A DNA stretch of 64,000 nucleotides from Orthonyx spaldingii. Taxonomy: Eukaryota; Chordata; Aves; Passeriformes; Orthonychidae. Position 1 is the first letter of the stretch. Each line of letters opens with the position of its first letter. The stretch spans positions 372,001 to 436,000 of the forward strand of contig VZTJ01002648.1 of the NCBI GenBank assembly GCA_013397795.1. Direction: 5' to 3'. The notes beneath the pieces were generated by a model. The model made no database searches. It was not told the origin of the DNA and was given only the letters and a program-made list of their open reading frames with translations. Shown here one piece after another: positions 49,301 through 61,800 of the stretch. The position numbers and the translations under genes were made by a program.

Positions 49301-52300
49301 TGCCAGCAGATATTTAAGGACATTTCGCAACTAATTTAGGTATCTCTAAGGCTTAAGCGGGAACTTGCAATTTTGTATTTAAAAGTTTAGATTCCTTTTT
49401 TAAGTGCTGAAGTCCCATTATTGCATTTAGCAGAATACCTAGATAAGGGCTTCTATAATGTCTAGTTCTTACATTTATGCACTAACTGTAAAAGCAGTAA
49501 AGCAGTAATGACTGCACCCCATTCCACTGTTTGGATGATTTGTCCTTGAGCTAGAAACTATTGGATTCTTGCTCTAGTAGAAAAAATAATTTGCTTCATT
49601 TTTATGGCCCTTTTATTTTTTTTTCCACCTAACTGTGTTCCATTTGTGGAAGCAGAATTCTTGATAATACAGAAATTTATATTCAGTACATATGATTTAA
49701 AATCCAGGGAGGGGGGATTTTCATTTGACTTCTGCTGATTACTTTTGATCTGGTGCCACTCTTAGAAAGCACTACCATTAATCAGGATTACATATTGGCA
49801 GCATTGAATTAGATAGGATTAGGCTGGTAATCCTAAAACATAAAGTGCCTGTTAGGAGATACAGTATAAAGCACAAATTCTCAGCTGAGGGTGACTGTAT
49901 CAGTCTAACTGCAGCAGCACAGAGCACAGCAGTATAAATTAGCTCCTAATGAGTTTCATGTTGCCCTGACCAGTTTATTGTCAGTGCCTGAAGTTAAATA
50001 ATTGAAAATGTGCTTTCAGTTAAAGCTTCTCTGTGGTTTGCCTCGGTCCCAGTGATAATATCTAGCACAGACTAACTTGAATTTCTTTAAAAAAGGCGGT
50101 TTAAAATGCTCTCCCCCAAAATGCTTTGAGTGTGCAGTGCTCTGGTCTGGGAGCCTTGGGGCTCAACAGTGCCATTTCAGTGGCTGGCACATAAATGGCC
50201 ATGGAAATTAGTTGTAGTTAAAACACCCTGTCTTCCTCTTCTGCTCTCTCCACCCCCAAACTCGTTAAGCCATTATGAATACGAAACAGTTCCTTTCATT
50301 CTTTTTAGTATTTGTTCCACTTGATATGTGATACTTGATAAGATATTTGTACTCCTATGATGTCATTTTTGGAGGGACAAAAAAAGTACAAAAAATGCAT
50401 TTCTTGAACTGACTTATTTACACCATTTGTCCTGTTTCTTACCCCCTCCCCCCCCTTTTTTTGGCCCCTGGTGGTTATTCTCAGTCTCAGTGACACATGT
50501 AATTACTTTAACTGACAAAACAAACGCTGCCTTGATAGCAGGGAGAAAGCATGTTCTCTGTTGCCACCACTGAAAAGTAATTACACAGCTAAATCAGTGG
50601 AGATGGAAACTACAATGCAAAGAATTCTGAAAAATAAGTAGGACATTAACTATTTGGAACATTAATTATGTGGAAATGCCAGTTTTTGGCTCGCTAAGGT
50701 ACTCCCAGACTGTGATTGCAGTTTGATTTATAGCAGTGTAAATCAGGAGTAACTGTGATGCCAGAGTCAGTGGCATTGCAGGAGTGTAAAACAAATGGAA
50801 CTCGCATATGCACTTTGGATTATTCCCAGTTTTGCCATTAGTCAAACACCACCATGAGTCACACCAATAAAACCAGGATTCTCTGCGCTGGGTCATAGAG
50901 CAGTGCAGAAAGCAGCACTGGCTGCCACAGCTGCAGTTTCTATTGTGTCACAGTGCTAAAGGTGAGAGTTAAAGTGCATCCAAATTTTAGCTATTAACCA
51001 GGTCAGTTAAGAGTTGAATTAAAGATATCAGAAAAGTATAATTTTGAAAGAAAACCACATTAGACATGGAGGAGTAAACACTAAGGCGTTGAAAGTGTCT
51101 GTTTGAAAAGGCTGCAGTTTAGAGCTTATGGGCTTTTAAGCTTTAAGGGCTGACAATGAGAGTCAAGCACAGAAAACTGTGAGGGGACAGTTATTTAAAT
51201 ACTATTCCTGTGAGTGCTTGTACCAGGCTTAGTAACATCACCTGTAGGAGAAGAAAAAAGGATGAAAACAACAAATGCACACACACATCAGTTATGTAGA
51301 AAAATAGTTATCCAAAACCTAGGGCATTTTCCTTTTGTTTTTCTTTATAATTGCTGGGTTTCAGTCTGCAGTGCTGGAGCTAAACCCCCCCTGAAGCAGT
51401 GCTTTTTCTCACCTTTTTCACCCTGCCCATTGTCAGAGTTTCTCATCATGACAGGCATTTCTGACTTGTGCTGGTTATTATGTGTACCATGACTCTCTGG
51501 TGGTGTACAAGAGATTCCAGCTTGAACCGTGTTAAGTGACTATGAGCGCTCACTGAATTTAGATGTCTGTACCCCCTCTCCAGCTTTGGAACTAGAAATA
51601 TTTTGTTTATGGCGGTGATGGGTGTCTGAAGTTCCTGTTTGGTTAAGTATTTTTTCAACTGGAGAAGCTTCTCTTGGTTCATCTGTGTGGATTCACCAGG
51701 TACACAAACTGCACATAATTCTACAGTGCCATCACCACCACGGTAAAAAACATGTGGGCAATGAAACACTAAGAAACTGGGATATGCTTTCCTTTGAAAG
51801 TACATGCAACTGGATTTTTGTGCTCAAGTGCAACTTTGTTGTCATTAAACTCAGCAGCAATATTGAAGTACCAGTTAGCCTTTATTCCATGCAGTATGTG
51901 CACGTGCATGCTCAGTTATAAAGACCTCAGCAGCTGCTTTTACCATAATTTATGACCTGAAGCATTTACATCAATGATTGTTGAGGGCTCTGTTGGATAA
52001 CATTCCCTGTCCCAGTACAGTTAAAGTTTAATGCTTTGCTGGATCAAATGCAGCAAGAGTTGTTTCATCAGCTGTGGGGAAGCAGATGATTCATTTCCGT
52101 TCTAGATCTCACTGGTGTTTTTTTTCTAAGGTTATTTTCAATATCATTTCATATAAATAACTTATGGCCTTGCCCTTTCATACTTTTTCCTTTGTTGAAG
52201 AGGTGGAAATGTTAATGCAAACCTCAGGATTGGAATTCACTTTTAGAAATTGTTCAAACACATTACACTACAACTGCAATTAAAGGTATAACCTGGGATT

Positions 52301-55300
52301 CCACAAAATGCAGCAAAAGCCATTTCTTTAACCTCAGCCTACCAGCAAAACCTCTCTTTAGGCTGAACCAATTCCCAGCAGGGCTTATTCTGCCAGTTTA
52401 TGAAGAGTGTCCTTTTGAAACAGGAGTCAAACTTTTGTGCTCATTCAGTCATGTCCAGTTCTGTAGCAGTCAGAACTTGAAAAGCTTAATCTAACGGAAT
52501 TCATGTTATCAATTTAAAACCAGAAAAATAGAATAAAAATAGAAAAATGGAATAATCTGCAGGCATAACTGGCTCTCCTAGTATTTGTCTTGAGCAATAA
52601 GAATAGGGAAAAAGAACCGACCTGTGTTAAAGTTTCCTTGAACTTTTTATCCTCCTGTATCTATCAGACTCATTTCAGGAAGAAAATTAACTAATTCATG
52701 TCACAAAATGCCATAGAAGCATGAATCGTCATAGCACTTGACCACAGAAATTGCAGAGGATTTTGTAATTCATTATCTTCATAAACAATATTGTATGAAA
52801 TATGCAATATTCAGGATACAGTGGAAGTAGATCTAATATGCCTGTCTTTGAATACTCTCCATTTATCACAGTCTTCAAAAAGTTGGAGCAATATGGGTTT
52901 CATCTGAAGGCAGTATTATCATCTAGAAGCTCGTATTAAAGTTTTTATTACTCTATCATAGAGAGAAGGGAGGCAGAATAAAAGGTGTTACAAAAGTGCT
53001 GGAATTGTGAAGCTGCTTGGGCTTGAGGTCCTTTCTATAAGTGCAATCATTCCCCTTATACATCCTCTTTCACACGTGAAATAATTTTTAGGTAATTTTT
53101 CCTTCTTTTCGTGTAACTTTGATCTCTATGAATGTTTTGTGCATCTTCTCAACGGTGAGAATTACCAATAATTTTAGGTACTGCCATTTAATTCAAAATA
53201 TTATCATGTTCAATTTCATTTGGCATTGGAGTTGTAAAATACTTTTTTTTTACTTTAGATAATAGCCTAGAATATTTGATTTTTATTGGAAGGTTCCAGT
53301 GTTTGATGGCTGTTTTAATGGAGGCTTTGAAAGTCATCTTCAATATGCTTGTGGATTTACCCAGTAAGTGACTTGTAAACAATGAGGATTTTCCTTCTGA
53401 TATTTGGAGTGGTTCCAGAACAAATCAATGCAGTTTATGAGTCAGAAATGAATTTTAACTGCAGGGCCTGTAAAGATTTCCTGTATATGAAAATGGAGCC
53501 CAATTCTCCACTTGCAATATCAAGAATTTAGAAAATCCTCACCCCCTGAAATAACTGCACATTTGTGATGTGCAGTGGAAGCTCATCTGCCCAGTAGAAA
53601 ATTATAAGATTTGCACAATCCTCAAGATAGAGCTGCCTTTGAGAGGCCTTGTTGTGGATGCAGTGAAGAAAGAAGCAACCATAAAAAGAAAATTCTGTTT
53701 AAAAAAAAAAAAACTTTAAGATGGAAACCACAGCTGCAAAACCTTGTTGCCTGCTAGCATGGTCCTGATGCTCTAAAGCTATGAGTTCTCTATCTGTAAC
53801 AATACCAGACTGCCAAGGAAACTTTCCTCTTGCCTTTCATTCTTTTGGTGTGTCTGAGCCCGTGAAGATTGTGACATTCTGGGGGGAATTCTCCCAGTGT
53901 AAAAACTTGCTTATTTTGAGAACACTTTTGCAGAGTCTCCCTTGCCCTTTAATTTGGTAGAATGGAGTCAGTTTCTCTCTGATGTGCTGTAATGCTGCCT
54001 GCTGTTCCAAGCGATACATTAAGGCTTTTCTTTCAGTTTGTGTTTTGATCTCTGCCAACGAACGAAGTGTTTAGTCTCTGTAAGAAGTAAGTGGGATTTT
54101 GGCCTGTTTACAAGAATGCAATAAAGCAAGTCTGACAAGATGCATTTTCCACTTTTCCATCTTATTTATAAGTGGATTGAGAGAAATTTTTACTGCAATG
54201 AGAAAAAAAAAATGCCTGGAGCTTTCCATGTGACGTGCACAGGAGTCAAACTGTTTTCAGGTTTATAAAAGATGCTGGGAAACCAGAAACTGAGCTGTAG
54301 ACACTGAGCATCATTAGGAACTGACTTCTTCAGATGTAAACACTTAAGTAAATTCTTATTTATTGCAGCAACAGTGTTGGTAAAACCCTTCACCTGGCAC
54401 TTTGATTGCAGGTTGACACAAGCTGGTGTGTGAAAGGTAGATAAACCATTTACCCAGAGACACAGCTCCCAGAGATATCACTTGTTTGAGAAGTCCAGTA
54501 GGAAAAAGCAGAAGGCAATTTTTGGTGTTCAGGTGTCATATTTGTGCCAGCTCTCCCTGTTTCACAGACAAGGAGTTGCAGCCAGGCAGATCCTGGTGTG
54601 TCTGGCCAGGAAATGCTTCCACAGGAGGGGATTCACCTGCACCAGTGGAGGGAGCAGGAGCACGGGGCAGCTGTACAGGGTCTCTGTAATTTATAGAAAG
54701 ACTTTTCTTGGAGAACCTCCCTGAAGGTCTCTTCTTTTCTTATGCTTTCTGGTGTTTTGTTTTTCACGCAGTAACACAGAATATTTTGGAGTGTCTTGGC
54801 TGGTAGGAGAGTTTCTATTAGGATGCAAGTGTTTGTGGTATAAAATACTGGTGCTAGTTGCTATTGGGAAGATATTGGGTGATGATTTTGGAATAAGAAT
54901 GTGATTTGGTTGTGATTTCTGTCTCTGCAGGGTTTCAAAAAGAAAATTAAGTACCATTGTACATTATTTTTAATTCCTTGTTTTGGCAAAGGTGACAATA
55001 GGAGGTAGGAGTGAGCAATGCTCCCCTTATGTACAAATGCTGAGCCTTTGAGGTCCAGTTTTGTAGACAGCAGCAGTGCATTTTGACATTTGCCTGTTCA
55101 TTTTTAGATCCCTTGAACTTACCTGATTTTGGAAGCATATTTTAATTCTGCGTTATTTTTAACTTGTTGATGTTTTTCAGTTTTTCACTTCCTCCTTCTG
55201 AGCTTTCCTTCACACAGTGTTTGCATGAGAAAGGGTTTTCAAGTAATCATGGTTTTAAATCCTTTCACTTTCTACTGTGTGGGATGCTGTAGGTCTTTGT

Positions 55301-56503
55301 TTCCATAATCTTGAAAATCCTGCTTGCTTTGATCCTTCCATTGCCCTGCAGGAACATATGAAAGGTCTGTTAAGCTCTTTATGAAGCTGCTGACAAGGGA
55401 AGAAAGCTCTGGGTCCCCCAGCTTCTTCACACAGGTTTTTGGTTTTTTGATTTTTAAAATTTGTTAAATGTTTAATTTAGTTTTAAAAATTGAAGAGGAT
55501 GGAATGATGAACAGTCATCAGAGTAACAAGAGTCCTTTGGCTAAAAGGCAGCTAAGATCTCAATTTTTGTTTCTTTTAAGGTAACAGCTGTCTGAGTTTC
55601 TAGGAAAATGAGATCTGCTCTCAGAGCAGCCGGTTTTATCACTGTTAGAATGACAGATGTGCCAGAATCTATAGTCTATTAGATGTGAGATTTTGAAGCT
55701 AAAAGTCGATTTTTTTTATTTCTCTGAGACAGGTAGACACAGTATGTGCAATTCTTAGAGCCTGAGGAAGGTAGAGCACACTGAAACAAAAATGTTACCA
55801 CCTTTGGACCTCACAAAACCCTCAAAGTTCAAGCTAAATCTATTTTTAGCTGAGTGACTTTTGCTTCCATGTGGCTCATCTTCTAGAACCTCAGTTTTGG
55901 TTTTGCTGTTGATGGTGGGATATTGATAATTATGGTGAGATACTGATTTTGACTATTAGTCAGCCATCTCTGCCAGTCTTCCTGAATGCATACACAGACA
56001 CAAATAATTTTAAAAAAAAAGTTTTTTAATGTTTTAATGCCTTCAGAAAAATGTTGTGCTTTCATCGTAGTGCCTGATGTGAGAAAATTTGGACAGTAAT
56101 TTGAAGTATCGAAATTTATGAAAAGTATGTAAATTCAAACTAAATAATGAGAAAAAATTGCCATTAATCAATTATCAATATCTATATATTGCTTTTTAGG
56201 ATTTGTACCATAATATTAATATAATAAACCAAGTAATGACAGTAATTGTGCTGCTGTTTTATAATGCTAAATTGATATTTGTGGTTAGCTCATTATGTCA
56301 CATCTCTGGTATAGCAATATATTTGCTTGAGTACCTTCAGAAGAAACCTGCAGGGCACAAAATGAAAAAGCTGAATAAACACTGATTGTGCTGAGTAGCT
56401 TTAAATGCCTTCAACAGTTGTACATTCTGTGGTGCAATAATGTTCCATTTTATGCAAAAGTTGCATGTTAGAAGCAATTCCAGGCTGTTATAGTCTACTA
56501 GCT
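46345..56503. other. Non-coding stretch, no gene seen
   Basis: About 10 kb without a recognisable gene or named transposon; the longest frames are 118-119 codons on the minus strand (48155-48511, 51446-51805) and look random. Small features are a (GT)8-type microsatellite at 47870-47885, a C-run/T-run patch at 50441-50462, a 13-nt A run at 53701-53713 and G/T-rich bases near 55435-55460. Confidence 0.5.
47870..47885. repeat. (GT)8 dinucleotide microsatellite
   Basis: Eight uninterrupted GT units. Short, but potentially polymorphic. Confidence 0.85.
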
Positions 56504-56637
56504 CCTGGTAAGGGCGTTGCTCTCCAGTCCTGTAATGTAGAGATTTCTTCCAGAAATTCCTCTTTGTTTTCCTGGTAAGGGCATTGCTCTCCAGTACTGT
56601 GATGTGCAGATTTCTTCCAGAAATTCCTCTTTGTTTT
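56504..56637. repeat. 67-bp tandem duplication (two copies)
   Basis: Copy 1 is 56504-56570 and copy 2 is 56571-56637, ungapped with 5 mismatches by eye (about 93% identity). Each begins 'cctggtaagggc' and ends 'gaaattcctctttgtttt'. It is unrelated in sequence to the other 67-bp duplication at 5878-6011. Open frames read across it on the minus strand do not resemble any known protein. Confidence 0.92.
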
Positions 56638-58558
56638 AGAACAGGGCTGGAGCTCAGTCTTGAGTAGCAAACGCTGATAGGTGTGAAAAGCTGGCTACAC
56701 TAACATTGGTTCTCTCTGATGTTTCTCTGATGAATACCTCAAGGAGAGACGTGCTCTGCTAGGGGCAGTTACGTGGTCAGGCTGACACAATGGCAAATCT
56801 CTTTTTTTGCTGGTGAAACAGCAAGAAATGGACTTGTGAGTGGGTACCAAGGTCTGACTTTGCATGGGCCTTCACCTTGCTGCTCTTTGCTGCTGATTTA
56901 GCCCCTGTCCCACGTGTGTTGTGTCTCATAGCTAATCCCAGTCCTGCTCCACCTGCATCGGCAGCAAGACCAAAACTGCTTTGAAACTCTTCAATACGTA
57001 GCCTGCAAAATCTTTTTCTGCTGCCCTGGGCATGGTGCAGTTGCCTGCCAGAAACATCCAGTGCCATTTGAGCAGTGCTAGGCTGCCTGCAGCTCCTGCT
57101 GGAAAAGGCAGAGGCTTGTCCTGTCCGTGAGCTGCACGCAGACGTCTCTGAGCCCCCAAGGCAACACTCAGTGCTCGTGCTGGAGCAGCTGAACCCTGAC
57201 CCCTGCAGCATCACAACTTATCTGACAGAACAGTAGGCCTGCTTAAGATGGCTTTTGACTCATGTCTGAATGACTGCAAGCAGCTCTGCATTGCTCAGTT
57301 GAGTGTCTGAACAGCCTGGAAAATTCACGGCAGAGCAGAGTGCATTGGGATGACACGAGGTTTGACATGAAAATAATACATATGTGTGTATATATATACA
57401 TATATATATATATATACACATACACCTGCTGGATCCCAGCCAGTAACCAGAGACTCTCAACTGTGCAGGATGGTTTGAAATTCTTTAGGTAACTTTTTGG
57501 CTACACAGTGCAGAAACATACTTCCAGAAAATCTGTCTGCTTGGTGGTGCCCTGATCCCATCTGGCAGCAGCGAGGTGCACAAATGCCAGCTCCAGAGGA
57601 GTTTCCCAGCTTTCATTAATGCCTTGTTTCCTGCCACAACAGCAAAACTGTTGATGGCTTTCCAACACTGTTTTTGGAAGGGGAGCTTCTTTTTGGAGAT
57701 TTAAGAGACTTTCTCTTTTTTGTTTGTTTGCTTTTTTGATTTACAATGACATTGTTAAAGATTTAAGAATGTTACATCAAATTTGTGTCAACTTCAATGC
57801 TTAAGCAATTATTTTTTTAATAGAGCAAAATCATAGTTTACTTTCAATTTTGTGATAGGTTTTTATCCATTTAACCTGAGAACATTTTCTTTAAACAAAA
57901 CCAATCAATTTTGTACATGGTATGCCCAATCTAAGGTTATCTTGTCCTTGATAAAGATAGTATAGATCTTAGAGTCGATCATTTCTGTAGGGCATTCCAA
58001 TGTCATGTAATTTAAGATTCTTTTGATTAACCTATTGATTTGGGAGGACAAAGGCTAAACTATTTTTCATTTTCTTGTCTGCTTTTCTGCGAGTTTGCTT
58101 TCTTCTCACAAGTGAAGATTCCAACATAATTTTTTTGCCATTGCTATTAATATTTGAATGGGGTTTTTTACTCGCTAGCTAAAAATCTTTAGGTAGTAAC
58201 AAACCAGTGAATCCTTAAAAAGCCAGCTAATAAATTCACTAGAAATGTTTTTCATAAATACTGAGAATATGCCAACATTATGCTATTTCATATATTTGTA
58301 ATGATGTGTTGCCAAAAATTATAGATTTTCCTCAGAAAGAGCAAAGTGTTACAGACTTAAATGTTTTTAACGTGCTGCTCGAAAGCCTCTAATGAAAAGA
58401 ACTGTTGTATTCCTTTAATTTCCATGGAGAGTACCTCAGTAGGTTTCATTACTGAAAACCCCAAGAGCACATCAAAAACTGGAGGAAATTGTTCAAAATT
58501 CTGGCTCAGGATGCCACAGGACTTGCTGTATTAAACTGCAGTTTGTAGGGTCCAGACT
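56638..58558. other. Non-coding stretch; unexplained long minus-strand frame and microsatellite
   Basis: 56777-57214 is a 145-codon minus-strand frame in GC-richer sequence. The peptide is serine/alanine-rich with a basic C-terminal third and no recognised domain. A second minus-strand frame of 75 codons overlaps it, so chance is likely. A TA/CA microsatellite lies at 57378-57426. 57720-58080 is AT-rich and non-repetitive with several TTGATTAA-type cores, but it is not distinctive enough to call. Confidence 0.45.
57378..57426. repeat. Compound TA/CA/TG microsatellite
   Basis: About 49 nt of alternating purine-pyrimidine sequence: acatatgtgtg, then TA units interrupted once by CA, then acacatacac. 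It is a likely length-polymorphic locus and may unwind easily. Confidence 0.88.
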
Positions 58559-58816
58559 TGTCGCTGTTGAGCCGATGTCGAAACAAGAAGAGGTCGAGAT
58601 CAAATGGCAAAAGAGGTCAATTTATTTATTAAATTCAACTTTTATATACAAAATGGGCTCTCACATGATTGGCCACAGCCATCCGCCCCCTAGGGCTGAT
58701 TGGATGGAGCTCTGACTGTCTGTTTTGAAAACAATTCAGCCAAAACATGAGCTTATCTTTATATTTACAGTTTCAGAGAGAAATCTCCCATGGGAAAGCA
58801 GACTTGTGCTGTCACA
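58559..58816 (-). mobile_element. Solo LTR of an endogenous retrovirus (ERVK-like) with 6-bp target duplication
   Basis: A 258-bp element bounded by TGTCGC...GTCACA, so that it starts TGTGAC and ends GCGACA on the minus strand (TG...CA ends). It is flanked by a perfect direct hexamer cagact at 58553-58558 and 58817-58822. Six-base target duplications are characteristic of class II (ERVK, alpha/beta-like) elements, whereas ERVL elements usually leave five and many class I elements four. Minus-strand order: CCAAT boxes (attgg at 58699-58703 and 58668-58672 on the plus strand), TATA box (58641-58648), overlapping AATAAA signals (58621-58630), then about 60 bp to the end. No internal retroviral genes adjoin it. 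It is less decayed than its relative at 22804-23072. The exact family name is not assigned. Confidence 0.85.
58621..58648 (-). promoter_or_regulatory. TATA box and overlapping AATAAA signals of the 58.6-kb LTR
   Basis: On the minus strand TATATAAA (58648 to 58641) precedes two overlapping AATAAA signals (58630-58621) by only about 10 nt. The signals therefore lie upstream of the expected start near 58615, as in LTRs with a very short R region. The same layout occurs in the 22.8-kb copy. Present-day activity is unknown. Confidence 0.65.
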
Positions 58817-61800
58817 CAGACTCTTAGAAAATCTATTTGACCTAAAATGATAGTTTTGTGTTTTGAACACCACCTTCAGAGTTTTTGGATATTGTAACTC
58901 TGCTGTAGAGCAGATAAATTGTATTAATTTAACAACTGCATGGAACTTTGAGCTAGGTAACGTTTTAGTGTTAATTGCTTAATCTGAAGATTGTTTCCAG
59001 GTCGTTTTCCCCACACAAAAATTATAATTGAGAATACACCCAGAGTGCATCCCAACCAGAATACAGTTATAGTAGAGAATATATCCATAATGACTAGGAA
59101 GAAGCAGAATTAATATTTCTCAAAGTTTACACTTAAGAAATTTTGCCTGATTGTCAACATACAACAGTGTAATTCAGCTGCCAGTAACCATAAAAAAAAC
59201 ATGGCATAAATGAATATAGAAAACAAAGGAATGAAATAGAAACAAAATAAAAAGGATTGCTTGGGTTTTGTTTGTTTGGGGTTTTTTTAAGTGGGGCAGA
59301 AACATAAAATAATTTGTCTAAGGGAGATGGGAGCAGATGTAGGAATGGGCAGCAGTCATTTGTCAACATAAGACAGCCATAATGGCAGCATCAAGAAGAA
59401 AATTATGCTAATAACAAAGTCATGCCTCATGGTACCATTATTAGTTGCCTGTGATACATGAATGATAATGAGAATTACATCACTTCTTGAATTCCTAAAT
59501 TGCTCTGCAACCTGTTTGTTTATGTGTCACATTCTGCTTCACAGTTGGCCGATTTTCAGCATTTTCCCAAGATTTTAGATGGTAACACTGTACATCCTTT
59601 GCCTTAATTATACATGCAGATATTGTTTCATGTTTCCATAAGACTTATGAACCTTTTCCCTGAGATTTATTCCCATTTGTTGAGCTACAGGGACTAGGAA
59701 TTCCACCGTTTCTGTGCTTTGGTTTTCATCCTCTGTGAGCCCAGAACTGGCATTTTCTTCCCTTTGGGTCACAGCAGAAGTAGCGATGAGAGATGTTCCA
59801 AAATCAATTTTGTAATTCCAAAGCTGCACACAAATTATTTTATTTAATCTGACCCAAATCTGTAAATTCCCTATAGGAGTTTTTCTGGATTGTATGACAC
59901 AGGATCCTAAATGTTTTAGAAGATGAGCTGAACAAAAATAACATTTTGAGAACTGACAGTTCCTAAATTAAGTTTACTGTTTACTTTAATACTGGTAATA
60001 ATAAACCCTGACATTTGTTCTATAACCAAATAACTCAATTTAGACTACTTGACTAAAATGTTGCTAGGTTTATTTTTAAATATTTTTCTCATTTTAATTA
60101 ATCTGTTCCTTAACACTTACGATATGTACATAACTGGCATAATTCCAGTGAGGCAATTCTAATAATCCACTGTAAATTCAGAGTAGCTGAAATGAATTTC
60201 TAGCCTGTCATATGGCATTCCTGGTAATTCCAGAATGAGCCATTTGAGGTGATTTACTCTTTCTTCTCAGGAACTGATATTAGGGGTTTGGGGGGGCTGG
60301 TTGGTTTATTTGGTTGGGTTTTGTTTGTTTCTTTGTTTAGCATTTTCTTTGTTTCCTTCCCAAGCTCTTTCCTTACCTGGTAGGTGTAGTGCCCATTGTT
60401 CTTTTCCCATCCAAGCTGATTCTGACTTGAATTTATTCCATTTCCGTAGTTCCACGTGACTGTGAAATGCTGTTTTGCTTTGTTAGTACTGTCTCTGATA
60501 AATAACATCATTTCAAACTGAATCAATGCCAATTCTCTGGATTATTGGAGCTGTATCTTGGAGATCCTTGATTTTCATCTTCTGTTGCTTCAGAACTTGG
60601 CCACTTGTCTTCTCCCTCTTTGATCATTTGGAATTATCTGACAGTCAATTTTAGTGAGGTAAAACTACTTCACCTACTAAAAATTATAATTTATAAATGG
60701 AGGATCTGTCAAAAACATTCACTGGTTTTTGTCAGCTTCTGGAGAAGCTCACAATGGAAGCTGCAGAAGGTCCTGAATATGTGGCAAGAAGGAAAGGGGT
60801 TCTGGAAAGTTAATCTACTTGGATAAGCTATATTTATCCTTCTAAAATTTGTGAGATAAAAATTTTGAAAAATTATTGTCCAAGCATATTTTAGTAATAT
60901 TTTTGCAACATACAAGAAAGATTAAAGCTTCCTTTCCCTTTGTGTCATTTATAAATTAAATTATCTATAATTTAAGAGGCGTGGAAAGCTGTCTCAGTGA
61001 GATCAAGCTGTTTTTCTCAAATCCTGACAAAATTAAAAACCTTCCACACTGAATCTAATCAAATGATTAATTTAAATTGAACAGTTCATCTTAAACATGT
61101 TTAATATGTGCAAACTCTACCTCAAAGCAGGTAAAGTGTTTACTAAACCAAAAGCATTAATATGGACAAGACCTGATTTTTACTTTTGATTTAAAGAACT
61201 TTCATCAGTTTGGAAAGAGAAGTCCAACTACTGGACTTTATTATTAAACATTTTGCAATAAACCATGTTCTTTACCAACCTGATTTATTAATTTTTATTG
61301 TTCACCTCTGTACAGTTAAGGTGGGTCCATAAAACCCAAATATAAAAGATTTCTTCTGGGTCACCCTCATGTTAATGGTAGGCAAAAGCTGCATTCAGAA
61401 GAAAGTTGGTGTTGAAAGAGCTCACCTGTCTTTACAGCACACGTGAAGAGCACATACAAGTGTTCAGTTTAATTTAAATTATGAATAGCAAATTTATGTC
61501 ATTACAGCTTTATAAATCCGCAGTATCCTGTTCATTATGTGTTATGGTTCTCTTAGGTATTTCATAATCCTTGCAGTAGCACAATATATTTTTTTATTAC
61601 AATATGGTGCTTAATAATGCACAAATCTCACTCAGAATGCAGCTGCTTGCATTTTTCAGTGGGTGTGTGTCTGCTCAGAGGATGGCAGCAGTGATGTGCC
61701 TGCCCCTCTCCCTGTGACACACTCAGGGCCATGGCTTCGTATCCTGCCTGTCAAATTTGCCATCCCTAAAAGGCTGATTGCTCTCGTTATGTCTTTTCAG

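Larger units (their letters stand above)
58553..58822. repeat. Target-site duplication (cagact) flanking the LTR
   Basis: cagact at 58553-58558 and again at 58817-58822, immediately outside the TGT and ACA ends. The exact match indicates an insertion that has not been rearranged at its borders. Confidence 0.85.

Noticed and set aside
22804..58816. The two LTRs as ends of a single 36-kb provirus
   Set aside because: They differ substantially, each has its own flanking hexamers, and no retroviral gene sequence lies between them.
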